A DNA stretch of 64,000 nucleotides. Origin: Lepiota brunneoincarnata. Lineage: Eukaryota; Basidiomycota; Agaricomycetes; Agaricales; Agaricaceae. The position numbers were made by a program, and so were the translations under genes. Under the pieces are notes generated by a model that did not search any database, was not told where the DNA came from, and saw only the letters and a list, made by a program, of their open reading frames with translations. Of this stretch, positions 21,683-32,210 are shown in pieces. Position 1 is the first letter of the stretch. Every line of letters starts with the position of its first letter. The stretch is taken from NCBI GenBank assembly GCA_023014365.1, contig JAEBUN010000027.1, forward strand, positions 248,001-312,000, in the 5' to 3' direction.

Positions 21683-22709
21683 ATGCAACCCCACGACAAA
21701 GGCAAGGGAAAGGCTGTGTGGCAGCAAAAGGTGGAACCAGCTGGAGAGATTGCAGGCACAAGACAACTAGATCAAGGGCAATATCTGAAGGTGAAGAGGG
21801 AGATTTCACAAGCCCACTGGGGGCATCGAATTCCTGAGCCAACAGGGGCACTTTTTGATGTGGTGTGCACTTGGTGCATGTCAAAAGATATCCCATGTCA
21901 AGTGGATGCGAGGGGAGGAGCTTGCTGTGCCTGCATCATTAAAAAGTGCCAGTGCACAAATTCTACTGGGCAGCCAGGGCAGTGGCAGGTGCAGTTGCCA
22001 CAATCATTGCTGCAGTGGCGATTAAGAGGGCTGAAGGGGGTGATGAGAGACAGGATCACACTGAAGGTGGTTGAGCTGCTGAATGATGAGGACAAATTAC
22101 TGGCCACTGATTCCAAGTCAGATGTCGAGGGTCAAAGCAGGGGAAAGAAACAGGAAGTTGAGGATGCAAATCAATGGGCGGCGGCAAAGCTGAATGCCAA
22201 GGGTAAAGGCAAGGCCGTGGCAATTGCCCCAGGGGCAGAGACAGCGGCAGAGGTGAAGAGAAAGAGTAAGGGCAAGGGTTCAGCAAATGCAACTAGCAGG
22301 CCATTGACGATGGGTCACCCGATACCAGATTTCAAGTGGGGTCCAGAAGATGATGATGAGCTGCATAAGAGTAAGCCCCCTTTCTTATCTTGCTCACAGG
22401 GTGTTCTCACTCATGCCAATTTTAAGTGAAGCAATGGTGCAAGCAGCATTCAAACAAGTTTGAAGGGTGGCTTGTGGACCACTTTTCCAATGCCTCTGGT
22501 AAGGCATTATTCCAGGCCACGCGCATCTTCAAGATGGAGGAGGCTTTGAACTCCTTCAGCACCTGGCTGGAGGACTTATCAGAGCAAATTGTTGCCAACA
22601 TCCTGGCTTTGATGCTTCAGATGGATAATCATGTTAATGCATTAGAAGCTGTGGTGGAAAAGCTGTCCCACCAGGTTGAGTCATTGGTGGCCAAGGTTGG
22701 TGTCTGCCA
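21683..22709 (+). pseudogene. KDZ accessory gene 2, Zn2Cys6 and coiled-coil part
   Basis: The frame encodes KGKGKAVWQQK, then a perfect binuclear zinc-cluster spacing C-x2-C-x6-C-x8-C-x2-C-x6-C (CTWCMSKDIPC ... CCACIIKKCQC, about 21,870-21,960). A linker with acidic and KGKGK segments follows. An intron with donor gtaagccc (near 22,371) ending ttttaag joins DDDELHK to KQWCKQHSNKFEGWL. The C-terminal helical region (LALMLQMDNHVNALEAVVEK, LSHQVESLVAK) should form a coiled coil. Zn2Cys6 clusters bind DNA in fungal transcription factors; here the protein may bind element ends or regulate the transposase, which is inference. The kinase transposon is inserted at 22,710; downstream sequence resumes at 28,467. 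Confidence 0.65.
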
Positions 22710-22807
22710 CAGTGTACGGTGCGCCGTTAGTCCGAGGTTCATTTTCACGCGCGAGCACTTCACTCCCACGCTTAGCGCAGGCACCAGACATTATCACCTC
22801 GACAGAA
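22710..22807. repeat. Kinase transposon inverted repeat, left
   Basis: It begins cagtgtacggtgcgccg and ends with cgacagaa. It is the inverse of 28,364-28,461 with mismatches at positions 2 and 25 only. The preceding tgcca (22,705-22,709) is the target duplication. Confidence 0.92.
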
Positions 22808-22968
22808 GATTGGAAGGGGAAACAAGACAAGAGGTGTTGACTGGAGAACGAGTCTCCGAGGGCTGTACTAAGTACCATTCAGAGCACATTGGATTAAATA
22901 TTATTCAAAGCCTATTGTAAATCGAAAGCTATTGACGAAACTAGGGTATTTCATGTATTGAGGTACCC

Positions 22969-24560
22969 CTAAAAGCCCATCACGGTGGCGATATCAGTGA
23001 ATACTTCCCATGCAGAGTGAAGTGAGAGAGGAGGGGATCCAAGTGCCTTGTATGCCCTTGAAGCTTCCATGTCGAAATTGCGACTGTACCATGAAAGGTG
23101 TTCCTCTCGTGGACCAACTGCATCAGACAGGATATTACGCAACTCAGCTCGTGTCTCTGCTGGAACCTTAACCAAGCATGAATGGCCTTTGTATAAGGCA
23201 GGATGACGGAGCGCATCAATCGGGATGTGACCCGATGGCATCAACTTGGTGTCTTGTTTGCGAATTTTGTGTGAGTTCCACCAAGTCACGAAGACATCAA
23301 GCTGTTCCTGGATCAAGGGCACGAATATCCAATAAAACAAATCACTGAACAATAGATTAGCTTCCTAGAGTGACCTGGTGTGGGTGACAACGGACTGATG
23401 TTCCTGAATATGTGGATGGAATCGGAGCTCGACTCTCCCAGTCAAAATGATATCCTTGAGGTTGAACCCAAATTTTTCGCGTAGCCATTTCCAGCAGCTC
23501 TCGATAACAGTATTCTGGGTGCTCTTAAGTGCAACAGATGGCGGAAAGACATCCATGTCAAGGTTTGGGGCATAGAATTCCCTCATAACAGGATAAGCAT
23601 GCCGAAAGATGATACAACTGCTGACCCGGTAGCTCACCTTAAAATTGACTGTAATGTAGTTTGCCAGCCAATTTCGGAACCCTTATCCGTTGTGAGCTGA
23701 ATTGGGATGCCTATGTGCTGGTGTCAATTGCATAGTTTTCCAAATTCATTGCATAACAATGGACTCACCCTCCCAGTGATCGATCAGATCAAGGTAAATA
23801 TGTCCAATGGCAGCAGCATGGCGTGAATCAGGCACTGCGGAGATCTTGAGAATTGTACCTGACCACTTGTCCTTGTATCCGTAGATTGGTATAGAGAGAC
23901 CGCCCATGCAGAGTGCTTGACTGTTGAGTTTCTCATGACCATCGGCACATACCTCTCTGAATGGGCCGATGGAAGTTAGGGGACTTCGTATGATCTTCTT
24001 TGTCCTTCCCAGATATTGGTGATGAAAGCCTTCAGGTGCCTGCTCCTTCATCAATGAACGTATCTTGTTTCTGGCAAGATATCCTTCAATTGATTATTGC
24101 ATAATAAATATTGTGAGTGCTTACCGTCCAATCAGAACCAGCTTGCTCCGTAGGATCTCCTTAACAGCTAGAGGCCCCCGCCGTTGATGTGCATCATCCT
24201 TAATCTCTGCCGTGACTGCAATCTTGATTTCTTCAGGTGAGATGCCAGGCCTGTGAATACTTGGTGTTCCCAATCGCTTTTGGAGTTCAAAGAAGGTTGT
24301 ACGCCTGCCACCATTAAAGAGAATGATGAAGTTAGTCATGGATAACTCTATACAGGCTCAGAGCGCACCCAATGTCAAGTTGGAGGTCAAGTCTCAACCT
24401 TACAAGCTTCTCCGGAACAGTCAGTGAAAGCTTAGCCAATCCAAGTAAATAGTCACGAAGTTCATCATCGGGTGGATCTGTTATTGCAACAATTAGTTAT
24501 ATTACCAGTAATTAATAACATATTACCCACAAGCTTTTTCTCCCCAGCCGTTGACGCCAT
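22969..24560 (-). CDS. DDE integrase-like (RVE fold) transposase
   Basis: This is probably the enzyme that cuts and joins the element ends. It starts at ATG 24,560 (MASTAGEKKLV), with an intron before DPPDDELRDYLLGLAKLS. A helix-turn-helix-like region follows (FFELQKRLGTPSIHRPG), then HQRRGPLAVKEIL. The catalytic core has all three acidic residues in context: Asp in VCADGHEKLN (about 23,950), Asp in TTDKGSEIG (about 23,690) and Glu in NTVIESCWKWLREKFG (about 23,515). The C-terminal part has LFYWIFVPLIQEQLDVFVTW and WNSHKIR, ending near GF-stop at 22,969. At least three short introns are needed (TAG/AG acceptors visible). This family of integrase-core proteins is common in Agaricomycetes. I see no definite lesion, but exon joins are unverified. 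Confidence 0.78.
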
Positions 24561-25544
24561 TTGTGTTCACCATCCTGGATATTAGATATACAGATGGCAG
24601 GCAGGGGATTGTAGAGGAGGGGGAGGAGGGTAAGGGGAGGGATGGGTGTATTATTTAATGAGCGTGAATGTCGTTAGGAAAATGATGGGGAGAGAACAGT
24701 TGGGGTTGGGTGATGAAGAAAGGGCGAAGGCACATACAGGTTTTATATTTATGCCAGAAAAAAACTTTGACATGAGAGGTCAAGCAACAATTGCCCAAAG
24801 GTCGGCCGTGCCAAGCCAGGAGGGCAAGGAGCATGGGCTGCACAGCTATGTAGGTAAAGATACTCCACTGACTTGAGATGAGCGGTAGTGAAATATAGCT
24901 GAAACATTTAAGTTCTAAAGATTCCGCAGCTACTCTGACGGATATTATGATAATTTTACAACATACAGATAAGTAGTTTGGTAAACCACAACAATATGCT
25001 GTGCCGGATCATAGCTGAAATACGTCTACTCAACAGGTAGATACTAGATAAGTGGCATCTGTCCCAGGGTCAGGAATTATTTATTCAATGGATAGGAAGG
25101 GATACATCAGCATCTTATTGTCACTTGCATGAACCTGAGCTTGTTTATATCTTTCCATGTCTCATGCTACCAGTGTAAGTATGTCATCATATGGCTATTG
25201 CACACATAATGGTTTTTTTTCATTACCGCTCATAGATAGATATATGAGTAAAAGCTAGTGTACTTGGCTGGGCATATGCATATCGGACGGAACTCAGACA
25301 CCACATTCCCGACTAATGACCAAGTTTTATGTACAGAATTGCTTCACCCAACGCACAGGACTTTTGCCTATTGTTACTTTAACTCACTATATATAAGGCC
25401 ACTATCTTTGTACAGTGTCTTAGTTCTCCAGGATATCCAACGGTTCTAACCCACACTTTCTTAATTTATTTTTCGACACTCATTCCACCCTCCAATCCTT
25501 GTTTACTCATTAAACATCTTTCCCCATCTGCCACTTGTGTCTCT
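24561..25544. promoter_or_regulatory. Divergent intergenic region between transposase and kinase genes
   Basis: The 984 bp between the two outward-facing start codons contain no convincing gene. They must hold both promoters. A tatataagg sequence at about 25,390 is a good TATA candidate about 150 bp before the kinase ATG. The frame at 24,646-24,876 lacks any recognisable motif and is not annotated. Confidence 0.45.
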
Positions 25545-28235
25545 ATGACTGAACCCAGTGATGTTGGAAGAGTTTGTGCTGGCTGTGGCCAGGATTTTCC
25601 TTGCATGGATGGGGATTCTGGCACTTGCCAGAAATGCGAGTTACTTGATAAACACCAATCCGATCAAGGGAAATATAATGGGATCTTGGTACGCTCAATT
25701 TTCAGATATACACACAACTAACTGATACGTCACAGGCCTGGCTGCAGTGTATGATGTGCAGCAAGACATTTCCTCACATGCAGAAGGCAGCAAGTGGTCC
25801 GCAGCTATGCCAATCACAAAAATGTTTGTTGGCTGCCCAGCAGTGTTTGGCCCAGCAGCATCCATCCTCAGGTGCTGGTATGTGTTCAAATGCCTAGTAT
25901 TAATCATTTGTCCTTAGATTTGCCTATAGCAAGTCTTTCTCAATCACGGCTGCCAGATACATTACCATCATTGCGCAATGATTCTATCCCATCAGAAGCC
26001 CAGGCCACACGTCTCATGCAGGCACACAATCGCTTCAAACAATCACTTGCATTTTCCAATGCTCCAGGTCCTACCCAGGGTGGTGCAGAGCTTACAACTG
26101 CAATGCTCAAGCACCATGAGCGGATGTCATCTCTATCAAGTGTTTCAGGTTTAGTTCTGGTTTGTTTTTTGGTAAGCAAAAAATTGATTTGAAATGTAAT
26201 TATCTGTTGACAACAATATTAATGATCCCTTAGTTTCGCCGTAGTGACAAGGCCAAGGTTCTTGATCATAAGTTGGGATCAGGAAGCATGACATTTTCCC
26301 TGGAGACGTACATGGCAGGTGAGTTATTTATGTGCTATATCAAAGATGTTTGGCTGAAGTGACGGTATGCTGGTAGACATCCGTGGAAAGATGTTAGAAA
26401 TGCTCAATAACCAATGGGTCAAGTTAAACTCATTGCCATTAGATGTGTATGTCAATGAATTATACTATCTTATAACTCACTCAATTTTTTCTCCCTTTGC
26501 CTTCACTCTAGGAATGAGCTATCACTCCGTCTTTGCAGCAATATCAATATTGAGGATGGAACAGCTACCATGACGCTCCATGACTTCATGCGACATTACA
26601 CACACCCTGGAAAGCCATCACTCTCAGTGAATCCGTATCCCGGTCAGTGGAGGAATATTGTTAGAAACCAGAAGACACCTGTTATATTTCTGGAAGGATT
26701 TATCCACATGGAGCTTGTGCGTAAATCAGTCAACAGCTCCCAGAAATGCTGATACACTCTATCTAGTATGAACAACGCTACAAATCAGAGCGGCACACTG
26801 ATGAGGAGAACTATGAACCCAATCATGCACCAGTCAACAGAACACGCAGGCGTCTGCGCTCTGATTCGATTACCCTATCTGCTGGTCAAAGTGTGATTAG
26901 CAAACAACGACGGACTACAAGCGGTTTGCCCTACACCTTTGGCATAAATTTCGAGTAGGCTCACTCTGATTATTTTAGGTTCAATCAGTCATGGACTTGG
27001 TGACAGCAAGGCAATTGGCTCATTATTCCGGCTGCCTACTCAACGTCCTAGCCCCCACACGATCCAGAAAATAACCTCAGTCCAATTCAAGAAGATTGCT
27101 TGCTCAGTTAAAGAAGATGATGGAACTATCACCTTCAGTGAGCTCCCTGGCACGATAACAGGCCTACTGCATGATACCCCATTTGCGAAGGGAACCATGA
27201 AGGCCGTTTTCGAGGTACAGAGCCCTGATTTGGACTTGGTGACTTGATGACTCATAGCTATTAAATAGTTGATCCTTTCCAATCCGTCTCATGCTGGTCA
27301 ATTTGTCGTGAAACGGTTCTTTCGGATGAGCAACAAGGCTGCTGAATCCGAGTCCTTGGTCCTGGGTTCTGATGGCATCGATATTAGTGAACATAATACT
27401 CAGATTCAAGCCGAATGCTGCCACTTATACCAAGGAAATTGGTTCCTATCGGCATTTTTCTCATGCTGTGCAAACGATGGTACAACGGTTGATACTTGTG
27501 AGTCTACTACTTATTGTCTTTATTCGGTTGCTCATGACATGTCATTGTCATGGTTATTGCTACAGATATTCAATTTGCGGATGCCTTTTTGTTACAAGAG
27601 GACACATTCCAATCTCCAAGTCCAGCATCTGGCACAGAAAGCTACACAGGTGAACCATATGGGGTTAAGTGGCTTGTTGAGAGACGCCGTCCGAGCACTG
27701 TGACCCGGTGGAGCGGTACCTTGAGTTACCCATCATCATACCGTGATCTAAGCAGCCTGACAATCTATGCCTTTACCCATTTTGCTTTTGGTCATAGTAA
27801 TAACTGTCTCTTGTTCGCTGATCTTCAAGGTACAGGTTTCCCCTATGTATTTGACATCTCCCTGACTCATGTTCTCGTTAGGCAGTCCAGCCCAGATCAA
27901 AGGCCGTGATGGCCTGATGCTCTTTGATCCGATGACACATACAACCGGCGGGTGAGCCAACCATCTCAACATAATTTTTGCATCACATCCTCACCTCCTA
28001 GAACAATAGGGACTCGGGTGTTGGCAATTTCGGACATGAGGGGATCAATGCCTTCATCAGGGACCACCGATGTAAAGAGATTTGCAGGTCCCTTGGCATT
28101 GACTCCTCTGTCCCCCTCAAGCTCATAGATACTCAGGCCCAGAACTCGGCCCCAGATTCAACTGATGCTAACGAGGGTGGCGTTGGTGATGATGAGAGTG
28201 CTGTTAGTAAATCAGGATTGGATGGGGGAGACTGA
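25545..28235 (+). CDS. Alpha-type (MHCK/EF2K-like) protein kinase with N-terminal zinc cluster
   Basis: This is a serine/threonine kinase of the atypical alpha-kinase family. The start ATG 25,545 opens MTEPSDVGRVCAGCGQDF, and paired CxxC motifs (CAGC, CQKC, CMMC) suggest an N-terminal zinc-binding module. Introns such as 25,689-25,735, 25,876-25,917 and 26,172-26,233 are short GT-AG. The middle region has TMTLHDFMRHYTHPGKPS and a basic stretch NRTRRRLRSDS. The kinase domain starts near 27,060: LPGTITGLLHDTPFAKGTMK, the ATP-binding lysine in HAGQFVVKRFFRMS (about 27,300), SPSPASGTESYTGEPYGVKW, and AFTHFAFGHSNNCLLFADLQ. It ends with GRDGLMLFDPMTHTTGG, the glycine-rich loop DSGVGNFGHEGI and the zinc-binding CKEIC near the end. 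The stop is TGA 28,233-28,235. All hallmark residues I can check are present. Substrate unknown; alpha-kinases are expanded in Agaricomycetes. Confidence 0.85.
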
Positions 28236-28363
28236 TGAGTGATGCAGGTTCTTTCAGCATGTAATGTGCCATTTCCGGGTTTTCACCCCTCTCCCAATGT
28301 TTTTGCCATGCGTATCTTACTTAGAACCCCCCTAATATATGAATTCTTCAGCCAATGTTCACG

Positions 28364-28461
28364 TTCTGTCGAGGTGATAATGTCTGGTGCCTGCGCTAAG
28401 CGTGGGAGTGAAGTGCTCGCGCGTGAAAATGAACCTTGGACTAACGGCGCACCGTACACAG
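28364..28461. repeat. Kinase transposon inverted repeat, right
   Basis: Inverse partner of 22,710-22,807, followed by the second tgcca (28,462-28,466). Confidence 0.92.
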
Positions 28462-28466
28462 TGCCA

Positions 28467-29628
28467 TTGCTCCAATTGCTGCAACCGCAGAATTGCACGA
28501 TGGCATTGCGGCAGTGGAGCATATGGGTCACGTCAATCCACTTCCTGAAGTGGCAGACACTGATTTAGCAGGGGTTGCAAATGCCCCCCATTGTAGAAGC
28601 AGAGGACTCCACTTGACCATCAGTTGGCGGCAATGCATTTGCCAAATGTCCTGCTTCCAGAGGTCCTTTCAGCATCTGTTGTGTTTCAGCATCCTCTGTA
28701 AGGTCAATTGGTGACAGTGGGCATGCAGTTGGTTCCAGAATGGACGTATGGAGGGCTTCAGCACTGCAGTTGCCAATGGCAACTCTTTTCCCAATATCAG
28801 GTATGTATTGCTTATCATATTATGGTTCATAATCTGTACAGAGCAGTTTATGACCTGAGATTTGATAGATGCACCCTGCCTCTCCAATATTGCCAATGCC
28901 CCGCCTCTGGCCAGTGATGCTGCATTGCTGCCAATCCCAAGTGTCATCACCCATGGTAAGCAGTACCCTCCTTCCACAACAGCCAGAATGACTCATGTGT
29001 TTACAGATGCCAAAATTGCCACTGACACAGCATCTGCTGGTCATGAATTGCCCGCGGTGGCTTCATGTACAGGGGAGTCATCCCACGAGCACAATGACTG
29101 GATGGCCAACATCACCACCATTCCAGGGCTGATGGCCTGCCTCGGCCAGTGTCTCCGCCAGACAATATTGACATCACCATGATTCCCGTGGTCTCTATTG
29201 CCACCACTCTCAATATTGCTGCCGGCCACATTGCCGCCAACACAGACCTTGCCACAGCACCTATTGCCAATGTTCTTCCTGAGTCTTACCAGGGGCCTGG
29301 CCCCACTTTTATCTCTCCAGGGGTATGACTAATCCCGCCCACACCAGTGAATTCACAGGAGGATGGTGCAATGGTGCTGACATTGCTGGAGCTGCCCACA
29401 GCCATGCCTCCACAACCACCCAGCCAGTCACAGTCCCAAACTGACTGTGATACAAACAATCTCTCTACTGCCCTCATGCCACCATCCCCCACACTGTTGC
29501 TCCGGCACAGCCCACATTTCACACCATCCTCATCACCATCCACGGCAAATCTCAATACTCCATGTGGCACAAAGTGCAAGGCATCCTCACCTATTGATGA
29601 GCAGATGCACTGGAAGGCAAAATATTAA
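28467..29628 (+). pseudogene. KDZ accessory gene 2, C-terminal low-complexity part
   Basis: After the kinase transposon, the plus strand continues in Ala/Pro/Ile/Thr-rich frames (HDGIAAVEHMGHVNPLPEV, NIANAPPLASDAALLPIP, ITTIPGLMACLGQCLRQ). The last frame, 29,347-29,628, ends CKASSPIDEQMHWKAKY-stop. The sequence is dense in attgcca/tggcaat motifs. It is in several frames, so it is decayed or has introns I cannot place. Confidence 0.4.
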
Positions 29629-29844
29629 CATCTCATAGCAGTTCATATATTCAGACTGCATATGTTTTTCTTTCCATGTACCATATCCTTGCACTGTAAA
29701 TATTGTCTCATACGCACGCTACAGAATACATGTGGCTTGGTTTGCCTCTCCACTAATGCCTGGTCACTTTCTCTCCCTTTGCCACCTGGACATCCAAGCC
29801 TTAGAAGACCCTGCAATGACCATGTTACATTGATTCTCTAAGAT

Positions 29845-30088
29845 TCACTCCACAGTCCTACATACCTGGCTTAGCTTGGTCAGGCAATATTTGGGATCAA
29901 TCGCCATAGGTGTGTGAGGTGGGCACTGGGGAAGATCCAGTGCTTGTTCAGGTGGAATAAGTGCCGGCTGGGATGGTTGGTGATAAACCCAAGGCACATG
30001 GTGTAATATTGACTGGACCAGAACTGAATATTGGGGGTCACCATCTGCTGGACCATTTGACAGCACTGTCGGTGAAAACCCACTGGCC
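29845..30088 (-). pseudogene. KDZ accessory gene 3, C-terminal part (split by chromovirus)
   Basis: The minus-strand frame ends ...AIDPKYCLTKLSQVCRTVE at 29,845 and reads SILHHVPWVYHQPSQPALIP further upstream. At 30,089 it meets the chromovirus target duplication. The frame is continued at 37,967 on the other side of the retrotransposon (TLTQPLMDALV), so both halves belong to one interrupted gene. Confidence 0.6.
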
Positions 30089-30093
30089 ACTAG
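30089..30093. repeat. Chromovirus target-site duplication, left copy
   Basis: actag, repeated at 37,967-37,971. Confidence 0.93.
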
Positions 30094-30756
30094 TATCATA
30101 TCCACACCAAACCTAGAGCTTAACCATTAGGCTTCGGCTTCTCGACTCCACGTGTGCTCCACACGACAACCCTATGCCCTCCGACTCGGCCCCGACTGGC
30201 TCCGACCGCAACCCTTCGCCCCGATCACGCGACCTACCTCTACACGTGCCACGACCACCTGATCCTCGGTGCTCCCATTGTCCAGTTCTCCATTCTCCGT
30301 CCGTAATCAGAATACGTTACCAGTCTCCATACCCGTACCGGTCTCCATTCCATTCGAAATTATTCGTAATCCGCTTGTAACCATATGGGTCTCCGCTTCG
30401 CTCCGCACGTAGTCAGTACGAGTCATCATTCGTCGAGCTAGTAGTATATATACCGTAGGCACTTGGCTTGTACTCCTCAGTCTGATAATCAAATCGAGCA
30501 GCGGACCAGCTCCCTGTTCCATATCCTCTCCTCTCTTCTGCCTCGCTCCGCTTCGGCTCCGACTTCCTGAAATACGGACTAGGACAGTAGGAGGGCACAG
30601 CACATAAGCTGAGGCCGCAAGTCCAACCCCCCGCCCGACGTACTCCGCCTCGGTCCCGAAGTCTACGTACTGACTTCGCCCTGTCCCCCGGTTACCTTAT
30701 ACCAAGGATACCACCCCGACCCTCCGCTTCGGTCCCGACCCGCACCGGCTCTAACA
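30094..30756 (+). repeat. Chromovirus 5' LTR
   Basis: It starts tatcatatcc (the canonical TG has become TA) and ends ggctctaaca. It differs from the 3' LTR at three sites, all transitions (bases 2; near 30,263; near 30,640). A tatatatacc stretch near 30,445 is the likely TATA box. No initiator-tRNA-Met primer-binding site is obvious downstream. Confidence 0.95.
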
Positions 30757-30809
30757 GTATTATCAGACTCAAACTCCTCCTGTCCACCACACTCTGAATT
30801 TTTCTAACC

Positions 30810-32210
30810 ATGGTCTCTTGAACAGTTACCCGTACTCGCACTCTGGTAACTCCAGCCGCTCGCCGTAGCAAACGCATCACTCGACAACCTCCTTCCGAGG
30901 AACTGCAACCCGACTCCCCGAGGGCTTCTCGCTCTCACCAACAATCGATCACACCCTCGACCCCAGACCGTTTCTCTGAAGATATACAACCTTCAGTATT
31001 CCGGACTCCCGACGGCCCCGACGACGGCCCCGACCCCAATCCTGATCCCAGCGACCCTGGTGATCCCGACGACTACCCTGACAATGGGGACGGGCCCCCG
31101 GGCGACGACGAACCATCAGACAACGGCGACAACAACAACAACATCCCACCTGGCAACACCCGAGACGACCATGATAGACTCATACTCCGAGTTTTCCAAC
31201 GCATAGCCGACCAAATGGACGGCCGTGGGAACTCTCAAGCCCCACAGCCTCCTCAATCTCCCTGTACCAAAGCTCACGAACCTGACATCTTTACAGGTTC
31301 CGACCCCGCCAAACTCAAACCCTTCCTCTTCCAATGTCGGCTCTATTTCCGTACTAACCCGGCCCAGTTCGCTATCCCCGCCACCAAGGTCAACTTCGCG
31401 TTGACATACCTCACAGGCGTGGCACAGCAACACTTCGAAATCGGCCTCGACGAGGCCGACAACCACAGAATAATACATGACTGGATCGAGGACTGGGACC
31501 AGTTCACCCTGGAACTGCAGACCAATTTCGGTCCCGCGGATCCGACCGGAGAAGCTGCTGAGCAGCTTGACTCCCTCCGAATGCGCTACGACGAGAAGAT
31601 CGCCGTCTACAACGTCGATTTCCTCCGTCTAGCTGGCCAACTCCGCTGGGGTGACGAAGTATTCTGTCACCGCTACTACAAAGGCCTCCCCGACCGCATC
31701 CAGGACATTCTGTCCAATCGGCCCGACGGCAAGCCCGACACCTTCATCGAAATGCGAGCAGCAGCGATGAAGATCGACGCTCGCTACTGGGAACGCCAAC
31801 GCGAGAAGGCCCGCGCCAAATCCGTTTCGGACCCGACCGCCTCTAGGAAACCTGGAGGTAACCCATCCCCTTCCACCTCGACCAACCCGCAACCTGCCGC
31901 CAAGCCTGCCAATAATAACAGAGGCAGCACGCCCAACACCAGCCTCAAGGGCAATCTGCCCAACCTATCCGCCGGTCAGAAATCGGCCCCGCCCAAATCC
32001 GACCTTACTAGTAAACTTGGTAAGGACGGTAAATTAACCCCCGAGGAACGTCAACGACGTTTCGACAATAACCTCTGCCTTGTCTGCGCAGATCCCAATC
32101 ACAGGGCTGCTAACTGCGACAAGAAAAAATTCCCTGATGCCAAGGCTAAAGGCCGACAGGCTCAGCTCCCCAAGACAGACGCGCCGGCTCTCCCAAGCTC
32201 AAAAAAATAG
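30810..32210 (+). CDS. gag: Chromovirus Gag, with an in-frame TGA at codon 4
   Basis: Structural capsid/nucleocapsid polyprotein. The frame containing ATG 31,215 is open upstream to a TGA at 30,819-30,821, and three codons before that is ATG 30,810 in the same frame. The likely full-length gene therefore starts at 30,810 and has one early stop, or translation now begins at 31,215 (331 residues). The upstream part is Arg-rich, then Asp/Pro-rich (PDGPDDGPDPNPDP), as is common for mushroom Gypsy Gag. The capsid (retrotrans_gag) region spans LFQCRLYFRTNPAQFAIPA to YYKGLPDRIQDILS. A CCHC zinc knuckle CLVCADPNHRAANC lies at about 32,078-32,119. The stop TAG is 32,208-32,210. Confidence 0.9.
32201..32207 (+). 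promoter_or_regulatory. Probable -1 ribosomal frameshift heptamer (gag-pol)
   Basis: Seven consecutive A residues (A AAA AAA in the gag frame) abut the gag stop TAG. A -1 shift here enters the pol frame, which is then open without interruption to 36,010. The position at the very end of gag and the slippery sequence fit programmed -1 frameshifting. Confidence 0.72.

Larger units (their letters stand above)
22710..28461. mobile_element. DNA transposon carrying an integrase-like gene and an alpha-kinase gene
   Basis: This 5,752-bp element has 98-bp terminal inverted repeats (22,710-22,807; 28,364-28,461) differing at two positions, and a perfect 5-bp target duplication tgcca (22,705-22,709; 28,462-28,466). 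It sits inside accessory gene 2 of the KDZ element. Two genes are transcribed outward from a shared intergenic region: an integrase-like DDE gene on the minus strand and an alpha-type protein kinase on the plus strand. The near-identical ends and open reading frames indicate recent insertion. Confidence 0.92.

Noticed and set aside
24646..24876. Small plus-strand frame between transposase and kinase
   Set aside because: Short, no motif, and it lies in the shared promoter region.
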